From assembly GCA_025981625.1 (NCBI GenBank), contig JAICXF010000005.1, forward strand, positions 1 through 54,730: a DNA stretch of 54,730 bases, written 5' to 3'. A program made the translations under genes and the position numbers. Of the stretch, positions 18,375-26,625 are shown piece by piece. The DNA is from Sphingomonas sp. Lineage in GTDB: Bacteria; Pseudomonadota; Alphaproteobacteria; Sphingomonadales; Sphingomonadaceae. Position 1 is the first letter of the stretch. Every line of letters starts with the position of its first letter. The notes beneath the pieces were generated by a model. That model made no database searches, was not told the DNA's origin, and saw only the letters and a program-made list of their open reading frames with translations.

Positions 18375-19202
18375 GTGACAGTTACAACCAGTGAAGCCGC
18401 AGCAATTGCGGAACGGTTTCTTACCGCGCGACGCGCTGCGACAGGATTGGCCGAGTATCCTGGAGAGATGCCCGAGACTCTCGATGGAGCCTACGCGATT
18501 CAGGATGCCGCGATTGCGGCGTGGAGCCGTCCCGTGGTCGGCTGGAAGGTGGGGCGGGTTCCGTCCGCGCTGGTTTCGCGTTTTGGGACCGATCGGCTCG
18601 CCGGTCCGATATTTTCAAGCCGTCCGGACGGTGCCGCCAACGATGGTCCCGAAATGCCCGTCTTCGGACTGGGCTTTGCCGCTGCCGAGGCGGAGTTCCT
18701 CCTGAGGATCGGACGTTCGCCAAAGCTTGGACAGTCGCGATTCTCGCTCGAAGAAGCAGCGGACCTCATCGACGCAGTGCACGTCGGCATCGAGGTCGCG
18801 AGCTCTCCCCTGGGCGCGATCAACGCCCTCGGGCCGGTTGCCGTCGTATCGGACTTCGGAAACAACAATGGCCTGGTCATTGGCGACCCCATTCCCGACT
18901 GGCGAAACTCCGGATTCGAGGAATCGTCAGTGACAACCCTGATCGACGGAACCGAGGTCGGAACAGGGCGCGCCTCGTCATTTCCGGATGGAGCGATCGG
19001 CTCGGCCCGGTTCCTATTCGAGTTGATGGCGAAGCGCGGCATCGAGCTTCAACCGGGGCAGTGGATTTCGTCGGGCGCGGTGACCGGCGTCCACGACGTC
19101 CGCCCCCGGCAGCTCGTCGAGGCGCGGTTCGGCCAAGGCCTGAGCGTTCGCTGCCGGCTTATTGCGGCAACTGCGGACCAGCTGACTGCCGATTGTCGGT
19201 GA
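18375..19202 (+). CDS. 2-keto-4-pentenoate hydratase-like protein (MhpD/FAH superfamily)
   Basis: A 275-aa cytoplasmic enzyme of the 2-keto-4-pentenoate hydratase / 4-oxalocrotonate decarboxylase branch of the FAH superfamily. GTG at 18375 has GGAGGGA ahead of it. Visible family features are GWKVG (near 55), a central GFAAAEAEFLLRIG with the metal-binding Glu pair, a VHVGIEVASSP segment with another Glu ligand, and a C-terminal QPGQWISSGAVTGVHDVRPRQLVEARFG. Members usually act on 2-keto acids from aromatic meta-cleavage, but no aromatic pathway is present here. It sits between uxaA and exuT, each with its own operator, so a role on a KDG-type or other 2-keto-3-deoxy acid is inferred. Exact reaction unknown. 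Confidence 0.7.
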   Translation: MTVTTSEAAAIAERFLTARRAATGLAEYPGEMPETLDGAYAIQDAAIAAWSRPVVGWKVGRVPSALVSRFGTDRLAGPIFSSRPDGAANDGPEMPVFGLGFAAAEAEFLLRIGRSPKLGQSRFSLEEAADLIDAVHVGIEVASSPLGAINALGPVAVVSDFGNNNGLVIGDPIPDWRNSGFEESSVTTLIDGTEVGTGRASSFPDGAIGSARFLFELMAKRGIELQPGQWISSGAVTGVHDVRPRQLVEARFGQGLSVRCRLIAATADQLTADCR

Positions 19203-19221
19203 CACCGGTTTTCCGTAGAAC
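19193..19221 (+). promoter_or_regulatory. exuT promoter and operator overlapping the upstream stop codon
   Basis: TTGTCG (19193-19198) and TAGAAC (19216-19221) are 17 nt apart. The spacer begins with the operator GTGACACCGGTTTTCC (19199-19214). The TGA inside TGACACC is also the stop codon of the hydratase-like gene, so the operator starts within coding sequence. Transcription would begin roughly 40 nt ahead of exuT, and GAGGG and AAGG ribosome-site matches follow. Confidence 0.7.
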
Positions 19222-19267
19222 CACGAGTCAAGGGTTCCTCACGAGGAGCGAAGAGGGTGAATAAGGT

Positions 19268-20563
19268 ATGGCGAGGAGCCTAGCTGAAGAAACTTCGGCG
19301 CCTGCGGCAGCGAAAGTCGGCCGAGTGCGATGGATCGTCGTCCTCTTGCTCTTCGCGGCGACGGTCATCAACTATGTCGACCGGCAGATGATCGGCCTGC
19401 TGAAGGATCCGCTCAGCAAGGAATTCAACTGGCACGAAACCACCTATGCCGACATCGTCTTCTACTTTCAGCTCGCCTACGCGATCGGCTACATTTTCTT
19501 CGGAAACATTGTCGACCGAATCGGCTCGCGGCTAGGTTATGCCGTCGCCTTCCTGATCTGGACGGCAGCGCATATGCTCCACGCCGCGGCCAGCTCGGTG
19601 GCCAGCTTTGCCGCGGTCCGGTTCATGCTCGGAATCGGTGAAAGCGGCAGCTTTCCGTCCGCGCTCAAGTCAGTGACCGAATGGTTCCCGAAGAAGGAGC
19701 GGGCATTCGCGACCGGGCTGTTCAACGCCGGAAGCAATCTCGGCGCGATCATCACGCCCTTCATCGTCGCGTTCCTGGCTCCGCTTGTCGGATGGCGCGG
19801 CACGTTCGTGGTAACGGGCGTTTTCGGCATTCTGTGGCTGATTGCCTGGCTCGCCGTTTACCGACGGCCGGAGCAGGCGAAGAGGCTGTCAAAGGCGGAG
19901 CTCGCCTATATCGAGCAGGACGCGCCGGATGCCGCAGCGCCGGTTCCGTGGACGCGGCTTCTGACGCGCAGGGAAACCTGGGCGTTCGCCATCGGCAAAT
20001 TCCTGACCGACCCGGTCTGGTGGATGTTCCTGTTCTGGCTGCCGGATTTCCTGCACAAGCGGCACGGCCTCGATCTCACCACCTTCGGTCCGCCGATCGC
20101 GGTCATCTACATCGTCTCGGACCTGGGTTCGATCGGCGGCGGCTGGCTGTCCTCGCACCTCATCCACCGCGGCTGGACCATCAACGCGGCGCGCAAGTCG
20201 ACGATGCTGATCTGCGCGCTCGCAGTGACACCCATTTTCTTCGCCCGCTACGTCGACGGCCTGTGGGCCGCGGTGGCCATCATCAGCCTCGCCGCTGCCG
20301 CCCACCAGGCATGGTCGGCGAACCTCTACACGATCGCGTCCGACATGTTCCCGAGGAAAGCGGTTGGATCGGTGTACGGGATTGGAGGAACTGCGGGCGC
20401 GGTCGGCGGCATGCTATTCTCGCTGTTCATCGGCGAAGTGCTCGAGAAGAGCGGCAACTACACGCTCATCTTCCTCGTCTCAGGCTGCGTGTATCTGATC
20501 GCATTGCTCATCATCCACCTGCTGAGCCCGCGACTTGCGGAAGCGAAGGTCGCCGACGCCTGA
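19268..20563 (+). CDS. exuT: Hexuronate transporter, MFS (ExuT-like)
   Basis: Inner-membrane proton-coupled importer of galacturonate/glucuronate. 431 aa with about 12 membrane segments. The N-terminus reads VVLLLFAATVINYVDRQMIGLL, the NYxDR motif of the anion:cation/hexuronate symporter branch of MFS, followed by FYFQLAYAIGYIFFG and GIGESGSFPSALKSVTEWFPKKERAFATGLFNAGSN-type loops characteristic of ExuT/GudP transporters. ATG at 19268. Own operator 61 nt upstream. The stop overlaps the start region of the TSUP permease gene, so both are likely translated together. Confidence 0.9.
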   Translation: MARSLAEETSAPAAAKVGRVRWIVVLLLFAATVINYVDRQMIGLLKDPLSKEFNWHETTYADIVFYFQLAYAIGYIFFGNIVDRIGSRLGYAVAFLIWTAAHMLHAAASSVASFAAVRFMLGIGESGSFPSALKSVTEWFPKKERAFATGLFNAGSNLGAIITPFIVAFLAPLVGWRGTFVVTGVFGILWLIAWLAVYRRPEQAKRLSKAELAYIEQDAPDAAAPVPWTRLLTRRETWAFAIGKFLTDPVWWMFLFWLPDFLHKRHGLDLTTFGPPIAVIYIVSDLGSIGGGWLSSHLIHRGWTINAARKSTMLICALAVTPIFFARYVDGLWAAVAIISLAAAAHQAWSANLYTIASDMFPRKAVGSVYGIGGTAGAVGGMLFSLFIGEVLEKSGNYTLIFLVSGCVYLIALLIIHLLSPRLAEAKVADA

Positions 20564-21327
20564 GCGTCTTCCCGGATAGCGCTGAATTCTACCTATTCGC
20601 CATCCCGGCGGTGGTGTTGATCGGACTTGCAAAAGGCGGGTTTACCGGGCTCGGAGCGCTGGGCACCCCGCTCATGGCGCTTGGAATGGGCGACCCGGTC
20701 CGGGCTGCCGCGATCCTGCTGCCCATCCTTGTTGCACAGGACGTCGTCGGCGTGGTCGCGTTCCGAAGGACATGGAGCAGGCGAATTCTCGCGGTCATGC
20801 TTCCCGGTGCCATCATCGGAATCGGCCTCGGTTACCTCGTTGCAGCAACCATCTCCGAAACCGCGGTCATGGCCGTGCTCGGCGCGATTTCGATCCTGTT
20901 CGGGGCCTTTCGCTTGTGGGCTGAACACGGGCGGAGAATATCCGCTCCCGCCAATTCACCGGCCTGGGTTGGCACCTTGTTCGGCGTCGCGACCGGCTTC
21001 ACGAGCCAGATCGCCCACGCCGGCGGGCCTCCATTTCAAATGTGGGTGATGCCGCAAAAGCTCGACCGCGACACGTTCGTCGGCACCTCGGCCATCTTTT
21101 TCGCGGCGGTGAACTGGATGAAGGTCCCGGCCTATGCGGCGCTTGGACAATTCACGGTCGCGAACGCCTTCGCCACGCTCGCGCTCTTGCCAGTCGCGGT
21201 GCTGTCTAGCTTCGCCGGCGTGAAGCTGGTCCGCAAAGTGCCGGCGGAGCGCTTCTATGTCATCGTTTACTGGCTCATGATCGTCGCCGGATCAAAGCTC
21301 ATGCTGGACGGCATCGGGATCGGGTGA
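20560..21327 (+). CDS. TSUP (TauE/SafE) family permease
   Basis: An integral membrane protein of about 255 aa with 7-8 hydrophobic segments (FYLFAIPAVVLIGLAKGGF, AAAILLPILVAQDVVGVVAF, AVMLPGAIIGIGLGYLVAA, AVMAVLGAISILFGAFRLW and so on) and the GFTSQIAHAGGPPFQMW loop of the sulfite exporter TauE/SafE family. No ATG, GTG or TTG occurs early in the frame: the first GTG lies within membrane segment 1. A CTG at 20560 overlaps the exuT stop as CTGA, exactly where an ATGA overlap would be expected, and gives a full-length protein; it is taken as start with reservation. The substrate may be an organic acid or sulfo-compound; nothing in the sequence decides this. Confidence 0.78.
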   Translation: MSVFPDSAEFYLFAIPAVVLIGLAKGGFTGLGALGTPLMALGMGDPVRAAAILLPILVAQDVVGVVAFRRTWSRRILAVMLPGAIIGIGLGYLVAATISETAVMAVLGAISILFGAFRLWAEHGRRISAPANSPAWVGTLFGVATGFTSQIAHAGGPPFQMWVMPQKLDRDTFVGTSAIFFAAVNWMKVPAYAALGQFTVANAFATLALLPVAVLSSFAGVKLVRKVPAERFYVIVYWLMIVAGSKLMLDGIGIG

Positions 21328-21331
21328 TCCC

Positions 21332-24300
21332 CTAAGGCAAGGTGACCTCGTTGTTCAGGCGAGTCACCTCAGGCGCGTCGCCCGGCAGGCTGATCGAAAT
21401 CCGGCTGCCATGAGCCTCCATTGCGGACGGCAAAGTCACTCGCACTTCCGCCGTCTTCGGTCTGAGATCGAGCGGTGCAGCCAGCGGCGGAATTGCGGCG
21501 CTCGCCAGGACCCGCCCCGAAGCGTCGCGAACCTGGAGAGTACCACCTGCGGTTGGCGCGGCACCGAGACTGTGAACTGTCACGGAGAGCTGGCGGCCGG
21601 CAAGCCGCACGTCACTTCCGCCGATGCCGAGGTCGGGGCGCCGCTCCACGGGAGTCGTCGGCCGGTCGAGCGTGAACTCGAGCACGGTCGTCTGGCGCGG
21701 TGCGAACGTGACGTTCACCGACGCACTGCGCTCGAGGGGAACTTCCTCACTCTTGAGGGCAGCATCCGCCTTGTCGTCACCGTTCGAATCGATGCCGCTG
21801 GTCATCCGCCAGACTCCGGCATCGACATCCCAGCCGGTCATGCGCGCCAGTTGCGGCTGGTCGCTCATGTTGTACGCGATCACCTTGAAGTGGTTTGGCG
21901 TGGCCCCCGGAACGAGCATCGCCACCTGCTCGGCACCATTGGCATCCGCGAAGCGCCAGCTCACGCTGTTCCCGGGCCAGGTCTGGTTTCGCCGCAGCGC
22001 AATGCCGCCAAGCCGCTCACGCTGGAGGATCTCGTTCGGTTGATCGACGCGGTCGGACCACCAATGGCCTTCCGTCAACATGTACATGTTCTGCGACTTG
22101 GACCGGATCGCCTCGGCATGGAGCTTGTCGAGCGACGCCTTGTCGCCGGTCATGTCCCACGCAACATATTGGCCGAACGGCCCTGACGGCTTCTCGGTAA
22201 GCGCCTTGCCCCAATCCTTCCGACGGCCGAGGACATCGATCGCATTCTCGTTGATTTCGGCAAGCGTCGATGGAGCTTCGTCAACGCGAGTCTCGAGCGG
22301 ACGAAGATATTTCGAGTCTCCGCTCCAGCGATATGAGGCCCATGCGGCCTGCAGCGGCGTCGTCAGCCCGCCTCGGTCGCCGACCCGTTCGGCATCGGTG
22401 CGCCAGTTGATCTCGTTCGGGAAGCTCCAGCGTCCGTCCGCGCCTTTCTTGCCGTGCGCGAGCCAGCCGTCGATAGTCCCCGTAACCAGCGCGCGCGCCT
22501 GCGGATTGCCGTTGTAGAGACCGATCAGGATCGGGGCGTGCAGCACCGTGAAGGAATAAGGCTTCTGCCATTCCCATGGCCCTTCGCGGTATATCTTGCG
22601 CCCGCCATACCAGTTGCTGGCGAAGTGCATGTGGCCGGCGGGATTCGCCAGAATGACGTTCTGGAGCGCGCGCACCGTGTCCATCAGCCGCTCGATCGAC
22701 TTCGGCTCGCCCCAGTTGAGGTACAGCCGCTCCGCGTCCGAATTCAGCCCTTCCTCATAAGCGTGCAGCTCATCCGTGGTGATGTAGCCGAGACCGTTCA
22801 CCCGCATCCCGTTCTTGTAAACGGCATCCGAAAGAGCCCGCAGCGACGTGTTGATCTTGTCCGGATCGACACCCATCAGCGCGAGCCCCGGCCATTGCTC
22901 CGTAAGGTCGACGTCGTCGGAAATGCCGCCGCCGAAATCGCCGTATGGCACCTGGCGATTGTCGATCCACCAATTCACGAAATGACGCACCAGCTTCAGA
23001 TCTTCGAGCTGACGAAAGGCCCACAGCGGCACGCCTGCCGGGGGTTGCGGCTGCGTAAACGGCAGCGGCCCTTGGGCATTGTAGCTGATGTCGGCCCAAT
23101 ACTCCCGCGCCAGCCGATTATCGGGATCGACCTTCAGCAAATCCGAGATGTCGCCGAACAGCCTGCGGTAGAGCGCCTCGCGCTTCGATGCCGTATGCTC
23201 CTCGACCAGGAAGCCCCAATTGTCCTTCACCTGGTTGAAGCGGTCGGCGACATGCTCCTTCATCGCCTCCTCGCGGGGCTTGAACACGAGACGGATGTTC
23301 ATTCCCTTGAGATCGGAGGGACCGAAATCGGGCGCTGCCGAAGCGACCGTCAGATAGAAACTGTCATCGGTCAGGATGCGGTCGCGGGTATCGAGCCAGA
23401 GCGTGCGCGCCTCGCGCGGGCGGACCGAGACCGAAACGTCGATCAGGTCGCGTTGCGGCCAGATCGGATCCTTCACGCGGATATCGAGCGGAATCAGGCC
23501 GGCGGCGTTGGGCTGTACATTCAGCGGCGGAATATCGATTGCGACGCCGTCGAGGCCGTCGTGCACGTTTTCCCAGCCGTAATTCCAGGCGCGCGACGGA
23601 GCTCTGGCCGGCAGCGCATCGCCGAAGCCCGACGGAATCAGGATATGGACGATCGGCGAGCTCCCGGCCTTGCGCTGGACCGTGCCGGTCGAGGTGGGAT
23701 CGCCGGCTGCTGCGGCGGCTCGTCCGCTCGATGCGCCGGCGGGGAGGGCAACCACCGTCTCTCGCTCATCGGCGGGATAGCGCCCCTCGATGAACCGGGT
23801 CAGCGGCTTCAGATTGCCATAGTCGGGCGCTGCATCCGGATTCACCGTGTAGCTGAGCTTCAACGTTCCCTTGGGCTCCTCGCCCGCCGTGACGTCATAG
23901 GCCCAGATCTCCTGGATCGGGGTCTCCTGCGCGACGTTGGTGAAGCGCAGCCGCCCACCCTCGCGCTCGGGGAAACTGTCGAAGGTGCGGACCACTCCTT
24001 GCGGTCGGCGAGCGAGGTTTCGCCAGTGCTGGCCCTCACCGGACCAGCTCAGATCCCCGTAGGCCGCGCCCCTGATCTCGACCCGGTTGAATTTCTCGCC
24101 CGCGGGCACCGCAAGGTCATAGGCCTTCCCGCCTTCGACATAGACGTTCCAGTCCGGAAGCTCGAAATAGTCGTCGCGGCCGGGCAGTCGGGAACGGTTG
24201 TATACGCCGGGCCAGGTGGTCTCGCTGATGCCGTCGACACCCTTCCACATCCATTCTTTGAGATCCTTCGCGTCGGCGAATTCCACCTTGCGAATGCGCG

Positions 24301-25156
24301 TGGATGGGGATGCCAACACCGGCGGGCTCGCGCGGTCCCAGCCGTAGCGGTGCAGCCATTCTTCCCGGCGCCCCGCAGCGGACACGGGCACGGCTGCGTC
24401 CGGCTCCTGCTTGCGCGCCAGTGCCGCGACCGACTGCGGCGCGAGCATTGCGTCGTAAATCCGGATTTCGTCGACGTCGCTGCCGCGCATGAATGAATAG
24501 CGGCTCTGCACCTGGTGCGGAGAGACGACGCGCGCGGCCAGTCCGAATTGGTCGAGACCGGTATCGTAATCGGCCTTCGTGTCCTTGCGCGCGGCCTCTC
24601 GGCCATCGACGTACAGGCGCACGCCGACATTTTCGTCCCAACTGAACGCCAGGTGGTGCCAATCGTCCGGCTTGGGCAGTCCGTTCAGACGAAAGGAAAC
24701 GCGCGTTCGAGCGAGGTTGGCGTCCGTGACGAAAGCATCAAAGCCGTGACCGTTCCAGTCGATGCGGAGCCAGGCCATGTCCCAGCTCGTGTGATCGGCG
24801 AAGCCGACGCGAAAGATGTTGAATGGCGCCTCGCCAACCCGTGTGCGTGAGCGCCAGAAGAAGGAGAGCGTGCCCCGTTGCGCGTAGATGTTGCCGGGCG
24901 CGTTCCACGTCACCACGCCATCGTCGTCCCAATGAATGGCGCCTCCGATCGCGCCGTCAGGGACGATCCGGACCTTATCCTTGAAATTGGGCACGGGATC
25001 GCCGCCGGCTTTGTCGGCGATGAAGCCCTGGTCGGCCGAGAGGCGGAAGAGAAGATTAGGCGCATCGGCCCGGGACGGGCTGGCGGCACAAAGCGCCGCG
25101 ATCATCGCAGTCCCAGCGAGTTGCGCCCGCATCGTGGGCTTCCACTTCCGCCGCAT
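21332..25156 (-). CDS. Large secreted LamG protein with putative alpha/alpha-toroid core (unknown activity)
   Basis: A 1274-aa exported protein. ATG at 25156 is chosen because GGGAGGG lies just upstream; a Sec signal follows (LAGTAMIAALCAASPSRADA). Regions by eye: a LamG-like lectin fold at about 32-250 (WHHLAFSWDENVGVRLYVDG, VDEIRIYDAML), a beta-rich middle part (about 265-620), a helical Trp/Tyr/Asn-rich region at about 640-1010 (VRHFVNWWIDNRQVPYGDFGG, HFASNWYGGRKIYREGPWEW, MYMLTEGHWWSDRVDQP), a beta region to about 1165 and a CARDB-like terminal domain ending in RLNNEV. A helical barrel flanked by beta-sandwiches recalls polysaccharide lyases and toroid-fold glycosidases, but I do not recognise a family. 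It has its own pectin operator and lies downstream of PL1 and GH28, so action on pectin is inferred. Confidence 0.7.
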   Translation of the reverse strand: MRRKWKPTMRAQLAGTAMIAALCAASPSRADAPNLLFRLSADQGFIADKAGGDPVPNFKDKVRIVPDGAIGGAIHWDDDGVVTWNAPGNIYAQRGTLSFFWRSRTRVGEAPFNIFRVGFADHTSWDMAWLRIDWNGHGFDAFVTDANLARTRVSFRLNGLPKPDDWHHLAFSWDENVGVRLYVDGREAARKDTKADYDTGLDQFGLAARVVSPHQVQSRYSFMRGSDVDEIRIYDAMLAPQSVAALARKQEPDAAVPVSAAGRREEWLHRYGWDRASPPVLASPSTRIRKVEFADAKDLKEWMWKGVDGISETTWPGVYNRSRLPGRDDYFELPDWNVYVEGGKAYDLAVPAGEKFNRVEIRGAAYGDLSWSGEGQHWRNLARRPQGVVRTFDSFPEREGGRLRFTNVAQETPIQEIWAYDVTAGEEPKGTLKLSYTVNPDAAPDYGNLKPLTRFIEGRYPADERETVVALPAGASSGRAAAAAGDPTSTGTVQRKAGSSPIVHILIPSGFGDALPARAPSRAWNYGWENVHDGLDGVAIDIPPLNVQPNAAGLIPLDIRVKDPIWPQRDLIDVSVSVRPREARTLWLDTRDRILTDDSFYLTVASAAPDFGPSDLKGMNIRLVFKPREEAMKEHVADRFNQVKDNWGFLVEEHTASKREALYRRLFGDISDLLKVDPDNRLAREYWADISYNAQGPLPFTQPQPPAGVPLWAFRQLEDLKLVRHFVNWWIDNRQVPYGDFGGGISDDVDLTEQWPGLALMGVDPDKINTSLRALSDAVYKNGMRVNGLGYITTDELHAYEEGLNSDAERLYLNWGEPKSIERLMDTVRALQNVILANPAGHMHFASNWYGGRKIYREGPWEWQKPYSFTVLHAPILIGLYNGNPQARALVTGTIDGWLAHGKKGADGRWSFPNEINWRTDAERVGDRGGLTTPLQAAWASYRWSGDSKYLRPLETRVDEAPSTLAEINENAIDVLGRRKDWGKALTEKPSGPFGQYVAWDMTGDKASLDKLHAEAIRSKSQNMYMLTEGHWWSDRVDQPNEILQRERLGGIALRRNQTWPGNSVSWRFADANGAEQVAMLVPGATPNHFKVIAYNMSDQPQLARMTGWDVDAGVWRMTSGIDSNGDDKADAALKSEEVPLERSASVNVTFAPRQTTVLEFTLDRPTTPVERRPDLGIGGSDVRLAGRQLSVTVHSLGAAPTAGGTLQVRDASGRVLASAAIPPLAAPLDLRPKTAEVRVTLPSAMEAHGSRISISLPGDAPEVTRLNNEVTLP

Positions 25157-25226
25157 ACATGTCCCTCCCGGATTCACTCGACTCACCCACCGCAGCACCG
25201 CTCTAGCGCCGGGCGAACGCTTCACC

Positions 25227-25257
25227 TTCATAGGAACATTATGACACCGGTATCAAT
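25227..25257 (-). promoter_or_regulatory. Operator and promoter of the large LamG gene
   Basis: The operator ATGACACCGGTATCAA (25241-25256) is nearly a full inverted repeat. On the minus strand TTGATA (25256-25251) and TATGAA (25232-25227) are 18 nt apart, a fair sigma-70 match overlapping the operator. The expected leader is about 65 nt. This lets the LamG gene be transcribed separately from the TBDR2-GH28-PL1 genes upstream. Confidence 0.7.
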
Positions 25258-25287
25258 CTGGTTTTCAATCTCCACTCCGTCGCGCAG

Positions 25288-26607
25288 CTATGCGTGCGGA
25301 CGGCCGCTGGCGAGAGCGTTGAGATAGCGTTCGAGATTGGTGCTGCCATCGGCCGCTACGCCACCCGCGCTATCGTCCTTCGCCGGGTTGAGTCCGTGTC
25401 GCCGCTCCCATGCGTCCGGCATCCCATCACCGTCGCTGTCGCGGGGTGCTGGAGCCGTGGCGAGGACCGGCCACCCGCCGACATCGCGCTGGCTATCGAT
25501 TTGTTGACCCGTGCGCGTGCGGACCCCCTCAATGATCGCGGCGTCGACCGAGTCTCTCGCAATGGAATCGCCGGCGCTGGCGAGAACCTTCCGGTACGCC
25601 GCGGCTGGCGGGTCGTCGGTCACCGGTGGCATCGGAACGGGCGAGGTCAGCCGATAGCCTTGGGGCTGCACGCCGTTGACCAGAGTCCAGGGGTCGGTCG
25701 GTACCGCGCCGTTCATGCTGTTGCCCGCGAAATAAGCGTGCGCGAGCACGTCGGATTCGTGGAACGCCACGGGTTCCTTGGACTGTGGCCCCATGACGTA
25801 TGCGTTGTTGACGAAATTGTACTGCGACAGGGTCGCGGCGTCGGCGTTGTAGCCCGACCAGCCCCTGCCCCAGTTATAGAATACGTTCGACCGGAAATCG
25901 AAGAATGCACCGACGGGATCGATGTCCGGCCCCGAGTAATTGCCCGGCCTCGGCATCCGGGCTTCGTGGTTCGCCCAGAGATTATGATGGAAGCTGATCC
26001 GGGCTCCGCGCCCTCCGCGAATGAGGCTGCCGTAGCCGTGCTCGCCCTTGGCATGCAGCGAATGGGTGAGCGAATCCGCGATAATCGACCATTGTACCGT
26101 CAGGTCATAAAATCCCTCGCCGGGCTTCGTGTAATTTGCCGATGCGGAGAGCGTCTCGTCGACGGACCAGCTGGCGGACACGTGATCGAGAATGATCCGG
26201 TGACCGGCGATGATCCATATCGCGTCCGACTGGGTCCGGGATTCGTCGCCCAGCCGCGAACGAATGAAGCGGATCACCACGTCATCGGCCGCAACCTCGA
26301 GCGGCTGGTCGCGAAGCGTAATGCCGCCTCCAGGAGCGGTCTGGCCGGCGATGGTGATGCGCGGCTCGGTGATCCTGAGCGGCTTGGCGAGCTTGATGGT
26401 GCCGGAGACTTTGAAGACGATGGTGCGCGGACCTGGCGTATCCACCGCCGCGCGCAAGCTGCCCGGCCCATTGTCGTCGAGGTTCGTGACGATCAGAACC
26501 TTGCCGCCCCGCCCTCCCAGCGAGAAGCGGCCGGCGCCCTCTGCTCCGGGAAAGGCGAGGTGCTGCGGAGCCGCCGCGGCCGCCGCGAGAAGGATGAGTG
26601 ACAGCAT
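25288..26607 (-). CDS. Pectate lyase, polysaccharide lyase family 1-like
   Basis: Secreted lyase cleaving de-esterified homogalacturonan by beta-elimination to unsaturated oligomers, which feed the KduI/KduD branch. 439 aa, ATG at 26607 with GAGGAA 6 nt ahead, short Sec signal (MLSLILLAAAAAA). Right-handed beta-helix features: FPGAEGAGRFSLGGRGG (19-35), ITIAGQTAPGGGI (84-96), VVIRFIRSRLGDE (110-122) with Ca-side residues, and DHVSASWSVDETLS (141-154). The C-terminal part carries DSDGDGMPDAWERRHGLNP, a thrombospondin-3/dockerin-like Ca-binding repeat common in these enzymes. Third gene behind TBDR2, 18 nt after GH28. Confidence 0.9.
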   Translation of the reverse strand: MLSLILLAAAAAAPQHLAFPGAEGAGRFSLGGRGGKVLIVTNLDDNGPGSLRAAVDTPGPRTIVFKVSGTIKLAKPLRITEPRITIAGQTAPGGGITLRDQPLEVAADDVVIRFIRSRLGDESRTQSDAIWIIAGHRIILDHVSASWSVDETLSASANYTKPGEGFYDLTVQWSIIADSLTHSLHAKGEHGYGSLIRGGRGARISFHHNLWANHEARMPRPGNYSGPDIDPVGAFFDFRSNVFYNWGRGWSGYNADAATLSQYNFVNNAYVMGPQSKEPVAFHESDVLAHAYFAGNSMNGAVPTDPWTLVNGVQPQGYRLTSPVPMPPVTDDPPAAAYRKVLASAGDSIARDSVDAAIIEGVRTRTGQQIDSQRDVGGWPVLATAPAPRDSDGDGMPDAWERRHGLNPAKDDSAGGVAADGSTNLERYLNALASGRPHA

Positions 26608-26625
26608 GCGATTCCTCGATTGCGG

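Noticed and set aside
19681..20559. A fused long protein ending in the TSUP permease
   Set aside because: The upstream part of this frame lies wholly within exuT and is Arg-rich out-of-frame translation; the real permease begins near 20560.
22454..24496. A 680-codon open frame on the plus strand opposite the large LamG gene
   Set aside because: High GC leaves long antisense frames open. Its translation is Arg/Glu/Val-rich without domains, while the minus-strand frame has a signal peptide and LamG motifs. Similar long shadows at 3186-4481, 15445-16680 and 29516-30547 were dropped for the same reason.
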